Of a stretch of DNA of 64,000 nucleotides, positions 17,648-27,218 are shown in pieces. The position numbers and the translations under genes are program-made. Numbering within the stretch: the stretch's first letter is position 1; each line of letters begins with the position of its first letter. Under the pieces are notes generated by a model. The model made no database searches and was not told the origin of the DNA. It saw only the letters and a list, made by a program, of their open reading frames with translations. The stretch comes from an uncultured Bacteroidales bacterium (lineage in GTDB: Bacteria > Bacteroidota > Bacteroidia > Bacteroidales > FEN-979), in NCBI GenBank assembly GCA_903845055.1, contig CAIMWF010000008.1:1-64000 (forward strand), read 5' to 3'.

Positions 17648-19441
17648 GTGCAACGACCACCGCTTTTATTTTTCTTTTTTTCAATCGCAACCGCATTGTT
17701 GCTTGTTCGTTGCGCCAACCAGGTTTCCCCGACAGGCGGACCCAGGGATGTCACCCCGCCCAGGGTAACCCTTTGCGAACCGCCGCTCTTTGCCACCAGG
17801 TTTACAGGTAATTCTGTCACGGTTACTTTCGATGAGTTTATCACGCTGAAAAATCCTGTGACGGAGGTGTTCATTTCGCCCCCCCTGAAGGCTCCCCTCG
17901 ATAACAGGTTACGCGGCAAATCCTTGGTGATCAAACTAACCGGCAAACTGGATTCGAATACAACATATTCCATCACCTTTGGCAATGCCATTACCGATCT
18001 CACCGAGGGAAATGTCCTGAAGGGGTTCAACTATGTTTTTTCAACAGGCGACATCGTGGATACGCTTTCACTGCAGGGAACACTTGTAAGTGCTTTTGAC
18101 CATAAACCGCAGAAGGATGTTTTCGTTGAATTATACCTGAATAACAACGACACCCTGCCTTTCGACTCCCTGCCGTTAAAGGTAGCTCCGTATTATGTCA
18201 CTAAATCGGATGAAAACGGTTATTTCATTTTCAACAACCTCCGGAACAGGAAATACAAATTGTTTGCGCTGAACGACCTGAGCGGCGACCTGATTTTCAA
18301 CCAGCCTTCGGAAAAGATCGCCTTTTATGACACCCTGGTTGAGCCTGTCTACTTTTTATTCAACCGGAATGATACCATCAGAAAGGATACCCTTCATCCG
18401 GGCGCGACGAAGCCTGTGGCGGCATCCGCGAAAGATGCCGAGGTGAGGCGGAAAACCGATTCGGTTCACCGCGCCGATTCTGTCAGGCAGATGAGATCGA
18501 AGTATCCCTCCTTCCCGTTGTTCCTTTTTGAAGAGACCGATTCCATCGAACGCATTGTCAAATCGACCTTTACCAGAGAGGCCATGGTCCTCTTCAAGTT
18601 CCGGTTCCCCGTCGGGGATGTGAAATTCATCCCCCTGAATTTCGATTCGGTTGTACCCTGGTACCTCCCTGAATTCTCCCGTCTTCGCGATTCTGTCACC
18701 CTTTGGATCACCAGGCCTAAAACAGATTCATTGTTGCTGAAGGTGGTTGCCGGCGGGAGGGTCATTGATACGGTCCATCTGGAATTCCAGCGAAAGGACA
18801 TCTCAAAACGGGCAATAAAAAAAGGAATGGGAGAACAGCTCGGCATCAGTTCGTCTGCAAAATCCAGCGGGCTGAACCAGTATAAGAACAAAATGCTGCT
18901 CTCATTTTCCTACCCGCTGGCCCTGTGGAACTTTTCAAAGGTTCTCCTGATCGAGGATAAAGACACCCTCCACCCCCGGATCTCCTTTACCGACAGCATC
19001 CAGCGAACCGCAGTCGTCGCGCATAAATGGAAGGAGGACAAGCAGTACACGCTTATCTTTCCTGATTCCATTTTCTACGGCATCACGCATATAAGCCACG
19101 ATTCCATCAGGCTTTCCTTCAAAACCAAGGCAGAACGCGACTTTGGCAACCTTGTACTGTCAATGAACATGGACAAACGGCCAGGGCAATATATCGTTCA
19201 GCTGATGGATGAGAAAGAAACCCTGGTCTACGAAGAAAAAGTGGTGAACGCTTCAGGAAAAATACGGTTTGATTTTCTCACTCCCGGGAAATACAAAATC
19301 AAGGCAATCCACGACCGTAATTTCAACGGACATTGGGATACCGGCAACTACCGGAAAAAAATCCAGCCGGAAGAGGTGATCTACCTTCCGAAAATTATCG
19401 AAATCCGGTCAAACTGGGATGTGGAAGAGGAATGGGACTAA
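17648..19441 (+). CDS. Ig-like domain lipoprotein (SbsA Ig-like family)
   Basis: A 597-residue exported protein. It has a short signal sequence ending in 'LLLVRC', a plausible lipobox with Cys22, followed by 'ANQVSPTGGPRDVTPP'. This opening and the next about 100 residues ('SVTVTFDEFITLKNP', 'TTYSITFGNAITDLTEGN') are typical of a Bacteroidota family with a bacterial Ig-like fold (PF13205 type). The rest is beta-rich with a late 'PGKYKIKAIHDRNFNGHWDTG' segment resembling a carboxypeptidase-regulatory-like fold. The only usual start codon in the open frame is GTG at 17648. Function is unknown; an outer-membrane-anchored surface protein is likely. Its 3' end overlaps the convergent arsR gene by 4 bases. 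Confidence 0.8.
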   Translation: MQRPPLLFFFFSIATALLLVRCANQVSPTGGPRDVTPPRVTLCEPPLFATRFTGNSVTVTFDEFITLKNPVTEVFISPPLKAPLDNRLRGKSLVIKLTGKLDSNTTYSITFGNAITDLTEGNVLKGFNYVFSTGDIVDTLSLQGTLVSAFDHKPQKDVFVELYLNNNDTLPFDSLPLKVAPYYVTKSDENGYFIFNNLRNRKYKLFALNDLSGDLIFNQPSEKIAFYDTLVEPVYFLFNRNDTIRKDTLHPGATKPVAASAKDAEVRRKTDSVHRADSVRQMRSKYPSFPLFLFEETDSIERIVKSTFTREAMVLFKFRFPVGDVKFIPLNFDSVVPWYLPEFSRLRDSVTLWITRPKTDSLLLKVVAGGRVIDTVHLEFQRKDISKRAIKKGMGEQLGISSSAKSSGLNQYKNKMLLSFSYPLALWNFSKVLLIEDKDTLHPRISFTDSIQRTAVVAHKWKEDKQYTLIFPDSIFYGITHISHDSIRLSFKTKAERDFGNLVLSMNMDKRPGQYIVQLMDEKETLVYEEKVVNASGKIRFDFLTPGKYKIKAIHDRNFNGHWDTGNYRKKIQPEEVIYLPKIIEIRSNWDVEEEWD

Positions 19442-19740
19442 TGGGTTGTACACTGGTTGATACAATCGATCACGTTCGAAAGTTCATTGGTTTTCAGGGA
19501 GTATAAAATCATCTTTCCATCACGTTTCGATTCAAGCAACCCCTTGTTTTTAAGGATGTTCAGATGATGTGAGGCTGAAGCCTGTTCAATGCTCAGGCGT
19601 TCATAGATTTCAGTGACCGTAAGCCTTTTGTTTGACGATAACAGGTCAATGATGGCGATACGCATCGGGTGAGCCATAGCACGCAGTTTACTGGCAGCCA
19701 TTTCAAGTTTTTGTAAGTCGAGTGCGTTTTTTTTCTTCAT
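19438..19740 (-). CDS. ArsR/SmtB family winged-helix repressor
   Basis: A 100-residue winged-helix regulator. 'LRAMAHPMRIAIIDLL' is the typical first helix pair, 'LTVTEIYERLSIEQASASHHLNIL' the recognition helix region, and 'GLLESKRDGKMILYSL' the wing. The classical ELCVC/DLCVC motif in the recognition region is absent. The C-terminal tail carries Cys93, Cys97 and His100 (DCINQCTTH), which could form an alpha-5 type metal or redox site; this is inference. Upstream lies a palindrome at 19778-19796 suited to autoregulation. No efflux or detoxification gene is adjacent: adenine deaminase is upstream and an Ig-like lipoprotein is convergent. Confidence 0.9.
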   Translation of the reverse strand: MKKKNALDLQKLEMAASKLRAMAHPMRIAIIDLLSSNKRLTVTEIYERLSIEQASASHHLNILKNKGLLESKRDGKMILYSLKTNELSNVIDCINQCTTH

Positions 19741-19777
19741 AGCGCGGATAAATAGGTTTGTAATGCAAAGTTATATA

Positions 19778-19796
19778 ATATATCGTAACGATATAT
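19778..19796. promoter_or_regulatory. Palindromic operator candidate upstream of the ArsR-type gene
   Basis: Perfect 8-bp inverted repeat atatatcg-taa-cgatatat, centred about 47 bases upstream of the regulator's start codon and within an AT-rich 70-base gap. Size and place fit autorepression by a dimeric ArsR-family protein. Binding is inferred, not shown. Confidence 0.6.
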
Positions 19797-19810
19797 GTAA
19801 ATATATAGGA

Positions 19811-21448
19811 TTATTTACTGAAAAGTTCCATAAACGTGAATTGCATTCCATCGAACAACCCCTTGTCGCTCAATTTGATCCCAGGGATGACGAGCAGGGC
19901 CATAAATGAAAGGGTCATGTACGGCGATGACATGGTACAGCCCATCTCCTTTGCCTTTTCATCCATCCGGTCGTAAAGGCGGGCGACCTCATACCCGTCG
20001 TGTCCCGACATGATCCCGGCAAACGGCATGGGTATGAACATTTTTGATGCACCATCCACAAGCGATATCCCTCCTTTTCCCTCAACAACCAGGTTGATGG
20101 CTTCGGCAATGGAGGCATCGTCAACTCCAACGGCAACGATGTTATGGCTGTCGTGGGCCACGCACGATGCCAGGGCGCCCCTTTTCAACCCGAAATTATT
20201 AAGGAACCCGATAGCGGCCGGCGAAGCATGATAACGGCTTTTCACGGCAATTTTAAGGATGTCCCGGGCCGGATCACCAACCACATTGTTGCTGGCAATG
20301 CAGGGTTCCGCTTTTATCATTTCCGTGATCAGCTGCCCGTCGAAGGCCCGTATCACGTGCATCAGGTTGCCGGTTGGTGCCACCCTGAGATCACCGGGCA
20401 GGATTTTCGGGGTAGCAAAATTATTTAAAGGGTCGGCAGCGACGGACCCGATCAGGGAATGTCCGTTTTCAGCCACCTTTTTCCCGTCAATATAGGTAGC
20501 AAGGATTCGAAAATCCCCGGGGTTGTCAATAAGAATGAAATCGGCCGCATCGCCAACCCTGAGCAACCCGATATCAAGATTATAATGATTTACAGGGTTC
20601 ACGGTACAACTGCGGATGATGTTGAAAAAGTTCAGTCCCTTTGCGACGGCTCGTTTCACGAGTTCGTTCATGTGCCCTGCCGCAAGATCGTTGGGATGCC
20701 GGTCGTCGGAACAAAGCATGACCCGTGAAGGAAATTCATCAATAAGCGGGTAAAGAGCCTCGAAATTTTTCGCTGCGCTCCCCTCGCGGATCAGGATGTT
20801 CATCCCGAACCCGATCTTTTCGCGTGCTTCCTCCAGGGAAAAGCACTCATGATCGGTTGAAATTCCTGCAGAGATGTATCTCCGGGCATCTTCGCCCCTT
20901 ATGCCGGGGGCGTGTCCGTCAACCGGCTTCCCCGCGCGTTTGGCTGTTGCCAGTTTCGCCATCACCTCCGGGTCGTTGAACAATACGCCCGGGAAGTTCA
21001 TCATCTCCGAGAGAAAGCCGATCTCGGGCATGTTCAGCAATTCCTCAACCTCAGCAACACCGAGCTTCGCACCGGCGGTTTCGAACGGGGTTGCAGGCAC
21101 GCAGGAAGGCGCCCCGAAATTAAATTTAAACGGGGTCATTTTACCGTTTCCGATCATGAACTTCACACCCGGCACCCCGAGCACATTGGCAATCTCATGA
21201 GGGTCTGAAACCGTTCCGACCGTACCGTGAACCACGGCCAGTCGGGCAAATTCCGACGGGATCAGCATGGAGCTCTCGATATGAATATGGGCATCGACCA
21301 GGCCGGGAAGAATGTAAACATCACCTGCGACTTCCTCCTCCCTGACAGCCTTTATCCGGTCGCCGTCAAAGACCACCGTTCCCCGGAATATTCTTTTTGC
21401 AACAACATCAACGATGTTGCCACTTATCTCAAAGGATGACTCTTCCAT
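19811..21448 (-). CDS. ade: Adenine deaminase
   Basis: Deaminates adenine to hypoxanthine and ammonia in purine salvage. The 545-residue protein belongs to the amidohydrolase superfamily: 'LPGLVDAHIHIESSML' carries the HxH metal pair, 'VSDPHEIANVLG' and 'GHAPGIRGEDARRYISAGI' the next ligands, and 'MLCSDDRHPNDL' the metal-binding Asp. The C-terminal half ('ALASCVAHDSHNIVAVG') matches the adenine deaminase C domain. I chose ATG at 21448 (MEESSFEISG); the longer frame to 21505 would run into rlmN. It follows rlmN by 13 bases, so it probably shares its transcript. Confidence 0.95.
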   Translation of the reverse strand: MEESSFEISGNIVDVVAKRIFRGTVVFDGDRIKAVREEEVAGDVYILPGLVDAHIHIESSMLIPSEFARLAVVHGTVGTVSDPHEIANVLGVPGVKFMIGNGKMTPFKFNFGAPSCVPATPFETAGAKLGVAEVEELLNMPEIGFLSEMMNFPGVLFNDPEVMAKLATAKRAGKPVDGHAPGIRGEDARRYISAGISTDHECFSLEEAREKIGFGMNILIREGSAAKNFEALYPLIDEFPSRVMLCSDDRHPNDLAAGHMNELVKRAVAKGLNFFNIIRSCTVNPVNHYNLDIGLLRVGDAADFILIDNPGDFRILATYIDGKKVAENGHSLIGSVAADPLNNFATPKILPGDLRVAPTGNLMHVIRAFDGQLITEMIKAEPCIASNNVVGDPARDILKIAVKSRYHASPAAIGFLNNFGLKRGALASCVAHDSHNIVAVGVDDASIAEAINLVVEGKGGISLVDGASKMFIPMPFAGIMSGHDGYEVARLYDRMDEKAKEMGCTMSSPYMTLSFMALLVIPGIKLSDKGLFDGMQFTFMELFSK

Positions 21449-21461
21449 AGCACAATATTTT

Positions 21462-22529
21462 TCAGTTTGATTTTTTCCCGGCAAGCTGGCCGCAGGCGGC
21501 GTCAATATCCCTGCCCCTGCTCAGCCTGACGTTGACCACCATGTTCCGGCTTTCGAGGAAACTGACAAACGCCCTGGTTTTCTCTGGTGTCGATTTTATA
21601 AACCCGGAGTTTTGAACCGGGTTGTATTCGATGATATTGATTTTAACCGGGAAACTCCTGCAAAACCGGGCCAGTTCGCTGGCATCCTCGGGCGAATCGT
21701 TGAATTTCCCGAACAGGATGTACTCGATGGTGAAGCGTTTGCCGGTTTTTTGGTGATAATATTTTAGCGTCTCCGATATTTCCGAAAGCGGGTGCTTCAG
21801 GTTGAACGGGATGATCTGGTCGCGCTTCCGGTCGGTTGCGGCATGCAGTGACAGGGCGAAATGATATTTCGGATCATCATCCGCCATTCTCATGATCATC
21901 TTCGGAATTCCCACGCTTGACACGGTGATCCGCAGCGGCGACATCCCGAGCCCGTTCGGGCTGGTAATCCTGCCAATGGCGGATTTTACGGTTTCATAAT
22001 TCAGGAACGGCTCTCCCATTCCCATAAAAACGATGTTCGAAAGAGTCAGTGGCTGAACATCAGCGGCGCCAGGCAAATTTTCCCCGGGTTCCGACATGCC
22101 CGTCAGCTGGTCGAGAATTTCACCTGCCGACAGGTTCCTGGTGAAGCCAAGCTGGCCGGTGGCGCAGAATTTACATCCAAGTGAACATCCCACCTGCGAA
22201 GAGATGCAAACCGTAGCCCGGTCGGCCGAGGGAATCATCACCCCTTCAACCAGCAAACCATCGTATAGGCGGAAAACAGTTTTGGCTGTTCCGTCGATGC
22301 TCTTTTGCCGGCTTTCAACCCCGGCCGAATGAAAGGTAAAATGATCGCCAAGCAACTGCCTGGTGCTCACGGGCAGGTTGGTCATTTCGCCGAACGACCG
22401 GCATGACTTCTTCCACAACCATTCATAAACCTGGTCGGCGCGAAATTTTTTTTCTCCCTTCTGAAGAAAAAACAGACTGATTTCTTCCCTGGAAATTTCC
22501 CTGATGTCAGGGTGGGTTTTACCATTCAT
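21462..22529 (-). CDS. rlmN: Dual-specificity 23S rRNA/tRNA adenine-C2 methyltransferase
   Basis: A 355-residue radical-SAM enzyme that methylates C2 of A2503 in 23S rRNA and A37 in some tRNAs. The iron-sulfur motif CxxxCxxC is seen as 'CSLGCKFCATG'. 'GMGEPFLNYETV' is the SAM-binding GEP-like motif. The methyl-carrying cysteine should be in the C-terminal 'GRDIDAACGQLAG', as in known RlmN. The start MNGKTHPDIREIS overlaps the end of the upstream DUF4468-like gene by 11 bases, implying coupled translation. Confidence 0.96.
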   Translation of the reverse strand: MNGKTHPDIREISREEISLFFLQKGEKKFRADQVYEWLWKKSCRSFGEMTNLPVSTRQLLGDHFTFHSAGVESRQKSIDGTAKTVFRLYDGLLVEGVMIPSADRATVCISSQVGCSLGCKFCATGQLGFTRNLSAGEILDQLTGMSEPGENLPGAADVQPLTLSNIVFMGMGEPFLNYETVKSAIGRITSPNGLGMSPLRITVSSVGIPKMIMRMADDDPKYHFALSLHAATDRKRDQIIPFNLKHPLSEISETLKYYHQKTGKRFTIEYILFGKFNDSPEDASELARFCRSFPVKINIIEYNPVQNSGFIKSTPEKTRAFVSFLESRNMVVNVRLSRGRDIDAACGQLAGKKSN

Positions 22530-23082
22530 CTTTTTTCACTACGGTGGGTTTCATCTTGTCCCTGATTGTTTTTACAAGCCGCTGCATCGTGGTATCAATC
22601 TGGTAAAGGTATGAATCCCAGTTCGGGTTATAGGCAGGGTCGGACTTGTTCAGCCATTTTTCAACCGGGAAGCGCGAATTCGATTTCAGGTTGAAATCGG
22701 TCACGGTATACCGGTATTTGTTGTCGCGGAGTTCAAATTTGATCTGGTACTGGATCTGTCCGCCGTCGCGCCGCATGTTGTTTTTATCGTCCTGGTAAAA
22801 GATCTTCATCCGGCCTGTCCCTTCGATCTTCCCGTTCTCCTTATCCTGGACGGAATAGACCGACTGGGCATTGACATAGTAAAAGCCGAACCATTCGATG
22901 GCTTTGTTGTAAAGATAGGGCATGGTGCCCTCCTGTTCGACGACACCCCTGTACATGATTTTTTTTGAGTCGGGGTCGATGGGCAGGTTTCCAGTTGTTT
23001 GCTGTTGTTGCTGGGAAAAAACCTTCAGGCTTCCGGCTAGAAGTAACGGGAGAAGTAATGAATATATAATTAGGGATTTCAT
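22519..23082 (-). CDS. Exported DUF4468-like protein
   Basis: A 187-residue protein with a signal peptide (MKSLIIYSLLLPLLLAGSLK, cleavage probably after VFSQ). The mature part, with 'IMYRGVVEQEGTMPYLYNKA', 'GTGRMKIFYQD' and 'QYQIKFELRDNKYRYTVTDF', matches the pattern of DUF4468 proteins with a TBP-like fold, common in Bacteroidota envelopes. Function unknown. It is the first gene of a DUF4468 / rlmN / ade run and follows the groL terminator on the same strand. Confidence 0.75.
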   Translation of the reverse strand: MKSLIIYSLLLPLLLAGSLKVFSQQQQQTTGNLPIDPDSKKIMYRGVVEQEGTMPYLYNKAIEWFGFYYVNAQSVYSVQDKENGKIEGTGRMKIFYQDDKNNMRRDGGQIQYQIKFELRDNKYRYTVTDFNLKSNSRFPVEKWLNKSDPAYNPNWDSYLYQIDTTMQRLVKTIRDKMKPTVVKKDEW

Positions 23083-23123
23083 GGCGAATTTATTAACGCT
23101 TACAATATTAGCGAAATTATAAT

Positions 23124-23153
23124 AAAAAAGCCCTGAAGACTCAGGGCTTTTTT
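23124..23153 (-). terminator. Rho-independent terminator after groL
   Basis: Perfect 13-bp inverted repeat aaaaaagccctga / tcagggctttttt with a 4-base loop (agac), 19 bases downstream of the groL stop on the minus strand. It ends in a run of six T in that direction. The symmetric A/T flanks would also work in the other direction. Confidence 0.9.
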
Positions 23154-23171
23154 AAACAGATTTGTTAACGG

Positions 23172-24821
<1,650 letters not shown>

Positions 24822-24863
24822 TTATTGTGATTGTTCTGTTAATTTCTTCATGTTTAATGATGG

Positions 24864-25142
24864 TCAGATCACTGCAACGATGTCCGATTCGCGCATGATC
24901 AGGTAACTCTCACCATCAACGGTGATTTCAGTTCCGGCATATTTGCCATACAGAACACTGTCACCGACTTTAACGGTCATGGGTTCATCTTTTTTTCCGG
25001 GACCAACGGCGACAACTGTACCTTTCTGTGGTTTTTCTTTTGCGGTATCAGGAATGATAATTCCTCCGGCTGTCTTGTCTTCTGCCGCTGCCGCTTCAAC
25101 CAAAACGCGGTCGGCCAACGGTTTAATATTCACTTTTGCCAT
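24864..25142 (-). CDS. groS: Co-chaperonin GroES (10 kDa)
   Basis: A 92-residue lid of the GroEL cage. Landmarks are '[26 protein letters not shown]', including the mobile loop, '[10 protein letters not shown]' and '[13 protein letters not shown]'. It is transcribed ahead of groL. No CIRCE element (TTAGCACTC-N9-GAGTGCTAA) is present in the 197-base upstream region; the only palindrome there is at 25280-25309. Confidence 0.99.
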   Translation of the reverse strand: MAKVNIKPLADRVLVEAAAAEDKTAGGIIIPDTAKEKPQKGTVVAVGPGKKDEPMTVKVGDSVLYGKYAGTEITVDGESYLIMRESDIVAVI

Positions 25143-25279
25143 TTTACGTTATATTTAAAGTTAAACATTACAATATTTTGCCTTTGTGAAGGCATCCTCT
25201 TACAGTCATATTTTGTGCCAATTGATCAGTCCCCCCTGAATCTGGACAATTTTTCAGTTTAATGGCAGGCATAAATAAA

Positions 25280-25309
25280 AATGTCAGACTGTTCTGACAA
25301 TCTGACATT
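25280..25309 (-). terminator. Hairpin between secG and groS (terminator or stress-response element)
   Basis: Imperfect palindrome with 9-bp arms aatgtcaga / tctgacatt on the minus strand, followed there by TTTTTATTT. It lies 30 bases after the secG stop, so it reads as a rho-independent terminator. It also lies about 140 bases upstream of groS and contains three TGTCAG/CTGACA half-sites, so a regulatory site for the chaperonin operon is an alternative. The sequence cannot decide. Confidence 0.5.
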
Positions 25310-25339
25310 CATTGAAAGCTGCTGATCAACCTTTCAGTT

Positions 25340-25678
25340 CTATTTTTTCTGGGTCGGGGGAGACTGGAAGTCCTTTATCGGGGCTGTTTTGCTCGCGTCA
25401 ATCTGTTTCTGGATCTCACTCTGCTGAACATCCGCTTTTCCTGAAGTTTTCGGCGGGATGGCAAAGATCGAAAACAGGCTCAGGACGAGGAGTGCAATCG
25501 CAAGGGTCCATGTGGTTTTTTCGAGGAAATCGGCGGTTTTGCGTACGCCCATGAACTGGTTGGAGGAAGCAAAGTTTGAAGCAAGTCCGCCTCCTTTTGA
25601 ATTCTGGACAAGGACCACCAATACGATCAACACACAAACGATGAGGATGAGGACGGAAATTAAAATGTAAAGACCCAT
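25340..25678 (-). CDS. secG: Protein translocase subunit SecG
   Basis: A 112-residue inner-membrane subunit of the SecYEG channel. Two membrane helices are visible (residues 3-23 and about 58-75), separated by the conserved cytoplasmic 'VQNSKGGGLASNFASSNQ' loop. The hydrophilic C-terminal tail (PPKTSGKADVQQSEIQK...) is longer than in E. coli, as is usual in Bacteroidota. It lies in a minus-strand row: sigma-54 activator, lptE, TPR-like gene, secG, groS, groL. Confidence 0.93.
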   Translation of the reverse strand: MGLYILISVLILIVCVLIVLVVLVQNSKGGGLASNFASSNQFMGVRKTADFLEKTTWTLAIALLVLSLFSIFAIPPKTSGKADVQQSEIQKQIDASKTAPIKDFQSPPTQKK

Positions 25679-25689
25679 GTGAAATTGCG

Positions 25690-25710
25690 TTTACGATTTA
25701 CGATTTACGA
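25690..25710. repeat. Heptamer tandem repeat (3 x TTTACGA)
   Basis: Three perfect copies of the 7-bp unit TTTACGA, 11 bases upstream of the secG start. The same unit (shifted as ATTTACG) occurs in the array at 55642-55710. Confidence 0.85.
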
Positions 25711-25730
25711 TTATTGTTCCAAATTGAGCG

Positions 25731-26621
25731 TCAGGAACCAAGATTTTCAATTTGGGCTGCAAAGTAACGACTTTTTTCTTGATTAAGCAAAGATAATTTC
25801 TCATAAACATGGATCGCCTTTTGTATATTTCCCTGTTTCGCATACAATTGGGCAAGGGTTTCGCTTACGATCTCCTCTTCGTCTATATTGCTCCGTGATG
25901 CACTTTCGGCAGGACTGAAAAAAGCAGTCTTTGGTTTCGAAATCCTGGGCTCTTCCCTGATGAACTTATCAATGAGCGCCATTTTTGATGAACTGCCCGG
26001 TGATCCGGTCATCTCCGCCGGGGCAATCTCCTGGTTTTTCACGGCACTGATTTCGGCAAGCCTGCGCCTTACGATCGCCAGCAACTCCTGCTGGGTCATC
26101 CGGTCACCGGTATCGTGAGGAGCCGGATGACCAAGCATTTCATCCAGTTCACGGTTTTCAGCCAATTCCCAGGTAACAACAAGGCCCCGGCCCGTCCCAG
26201 GTGCCATTTCCTCTACAACCCCGTCCGCATCGCCGTGGATTTCGGAGATGGCGAAAGGAACCGCCCCCTCCTCTCCAGGTTTATCTGAAGACGGGCAGGG
26301 CTCAACCGGATCAACCTCTTTCTGCGCCGCCGGGTTCACCCGGAATTCCTGAACGCCGGCCGTTCGGGGGGCGCTTTCAAGCGTGGTCTTACCCAAACCG
26401 ATCAGCCCCCTGAGCACCCTGCGGTCGCCCGCATAGGCAGCGGCTTTTTTAAGCTGGGCCGGGTATTGGGGATCATCTTCCCTGAAAAGGTTATAGGTGT
26501 ATAACAACTGGCCCGACTGGCAATAGGGGTAACGTCTTGTCAGCTCTTCAAGCATGGAAACAGTGCCGGAACCGGTGGTCAGGGGATTCGCTATATATTC
26601 GGAGAACTGCTCGCTGTTCAT
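25731..26621 (-). CDS. Hypothetical protein with C-terminal TPR-like segment
   Basis: A 296-residue soluble protein without signal peptide. The N-terminus ('MNSEQFSEYIANP', 'EELTRRYPYCQSGQLLYTYNL') is a pattern I associate with a Bacteroidota family next to secG. The middle is rich in Pro, Glu and Gly and probably disordered. The last about 45 residues ('SETLAQLYAKQGNIQKAIHVYEKLSLLNQEKS') read as one TPR-like helical hairpin. Function unknown; the neighbours lptE and secG suggest an envelope-related role, but only by position. Confidence 0.7.
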   Translation of the reverse strand: MNSEQFSEYIANPLTTGSGTVSMLEELTRRYPYCQSGQLLYTYNLFREDDPQYPAQLKKAAAYAGDRRVLRGLIGLGKTTLESAPRTAGVQEFRVNPAAQKEVDPVEPCPSSDKPGEEGAVPFAISEIHGDADGVVEEMAPGTGRGLVVTWELAENRELDEMLGHPAPHDTGDRMTQQELLAIVRRRLAEISAVKNQEIAPAEMTGSPGSSSKMALIDKFIREEPRISKPKTAFFSPAESASRSNIDEEEIVSETLAQLYAKQGNIQKAIHVYEKLSLLNQEKSRYFAAQIENLGS

Positions 26622-26641
26622 GGTTTTTACCTAACGGGTAT

Positions 26642-27184
26642 TTACCAGTTGACGACCGCTTTATTGAAAATATCCTGCACAAGCTGGCTCGTAATTTCGG
26701 TTATCAGTCCATCCTGAACTGATTGAAGGTTGGCGGTGCTCGAATAATCCAGGTATTTTGAAAAGGAGTTTTCCCAATTCTGCTTTATATCGGTCTTATT
26801 GGTGAACTTCACGTTCACGGTGATGGTCAGCCGGTTCATGGCTGCGGTTTCGTTCCCCTGGATGGCCACGGGCTGAACCATGTACTGAGTGATGGTTCCC
26901 TCAAGCAGGAGATCCCCTCCCCGCTCGATCTGGGTCAGGTTGGTTTGGGAGGTAAAATAGTCGCGCATTGCATCTGTGATGGTCCGCGACAGGGTAGCTA
27001 CCACGAGGGGGGCATTGTTGGCGAAGTTTGTGATGGTCACCGTTTTTACATTCGGGGAAATGGATGCCCCTGTAAACGAATAACTCACCTTGCACGATGG
27101 GAGCAAAAGCAAAGTCAGCCCAAGGAAAACCGGAAGGGGAAACATGTTGGAAAAAGAAATAAACCTGCTGAAACGCTTTTTCAA
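26642..27184 (-). CDS. lptE: LptE family LPS-assembly lipoprotein
   Basis: A 180-residue lipoprotein. The signal sequence ends in 'LLLLPSC', a good lipobox. The mature part begins 'KVSYSFTGASISPNVKTVTI' and continues with 'NNAPLVVATLSRTITDAMRDYFTSQ' and 'GGDLLLEGTITQY', which is the LptE/secretin-helper pattern found in Bacteroidota. In E. coli LptE plugs the LptD barrel that places LPS in the outer leaflet; the same role is likely here but lptD is not in the window. It starts 34 bases after the sigma-54 activator ends. Confidence 0.85.
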   Translation of the reverse strand: MKKRFSRFISFSNMFPLPVFLGLTLLLLPSCKVSYSFTGASISPNVKTVTITNFANNAPLVVATLSRTITDAMRDYFTSQTNLTQIERGGDLLLEGTITQYMVQPVAIQGNETAAMNRLTITVNVKFTNKTDIKQNWENSFSKYLDYSSTANLQSVQDGLITEITSQLVQDIFNKAVVNW

Positions 27185-27218
27185 AATGAACGCTGTTTAT
27201 TTACAAAAGTAATCAATA

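Noticed and set aside
25143-25339. A CIRCE/HrcA operator before groS
   Set aside because: The TTAGCACTC-N9-GAGTGCTAA pattern is absent; only a TGTCAG-type palindrome is present.
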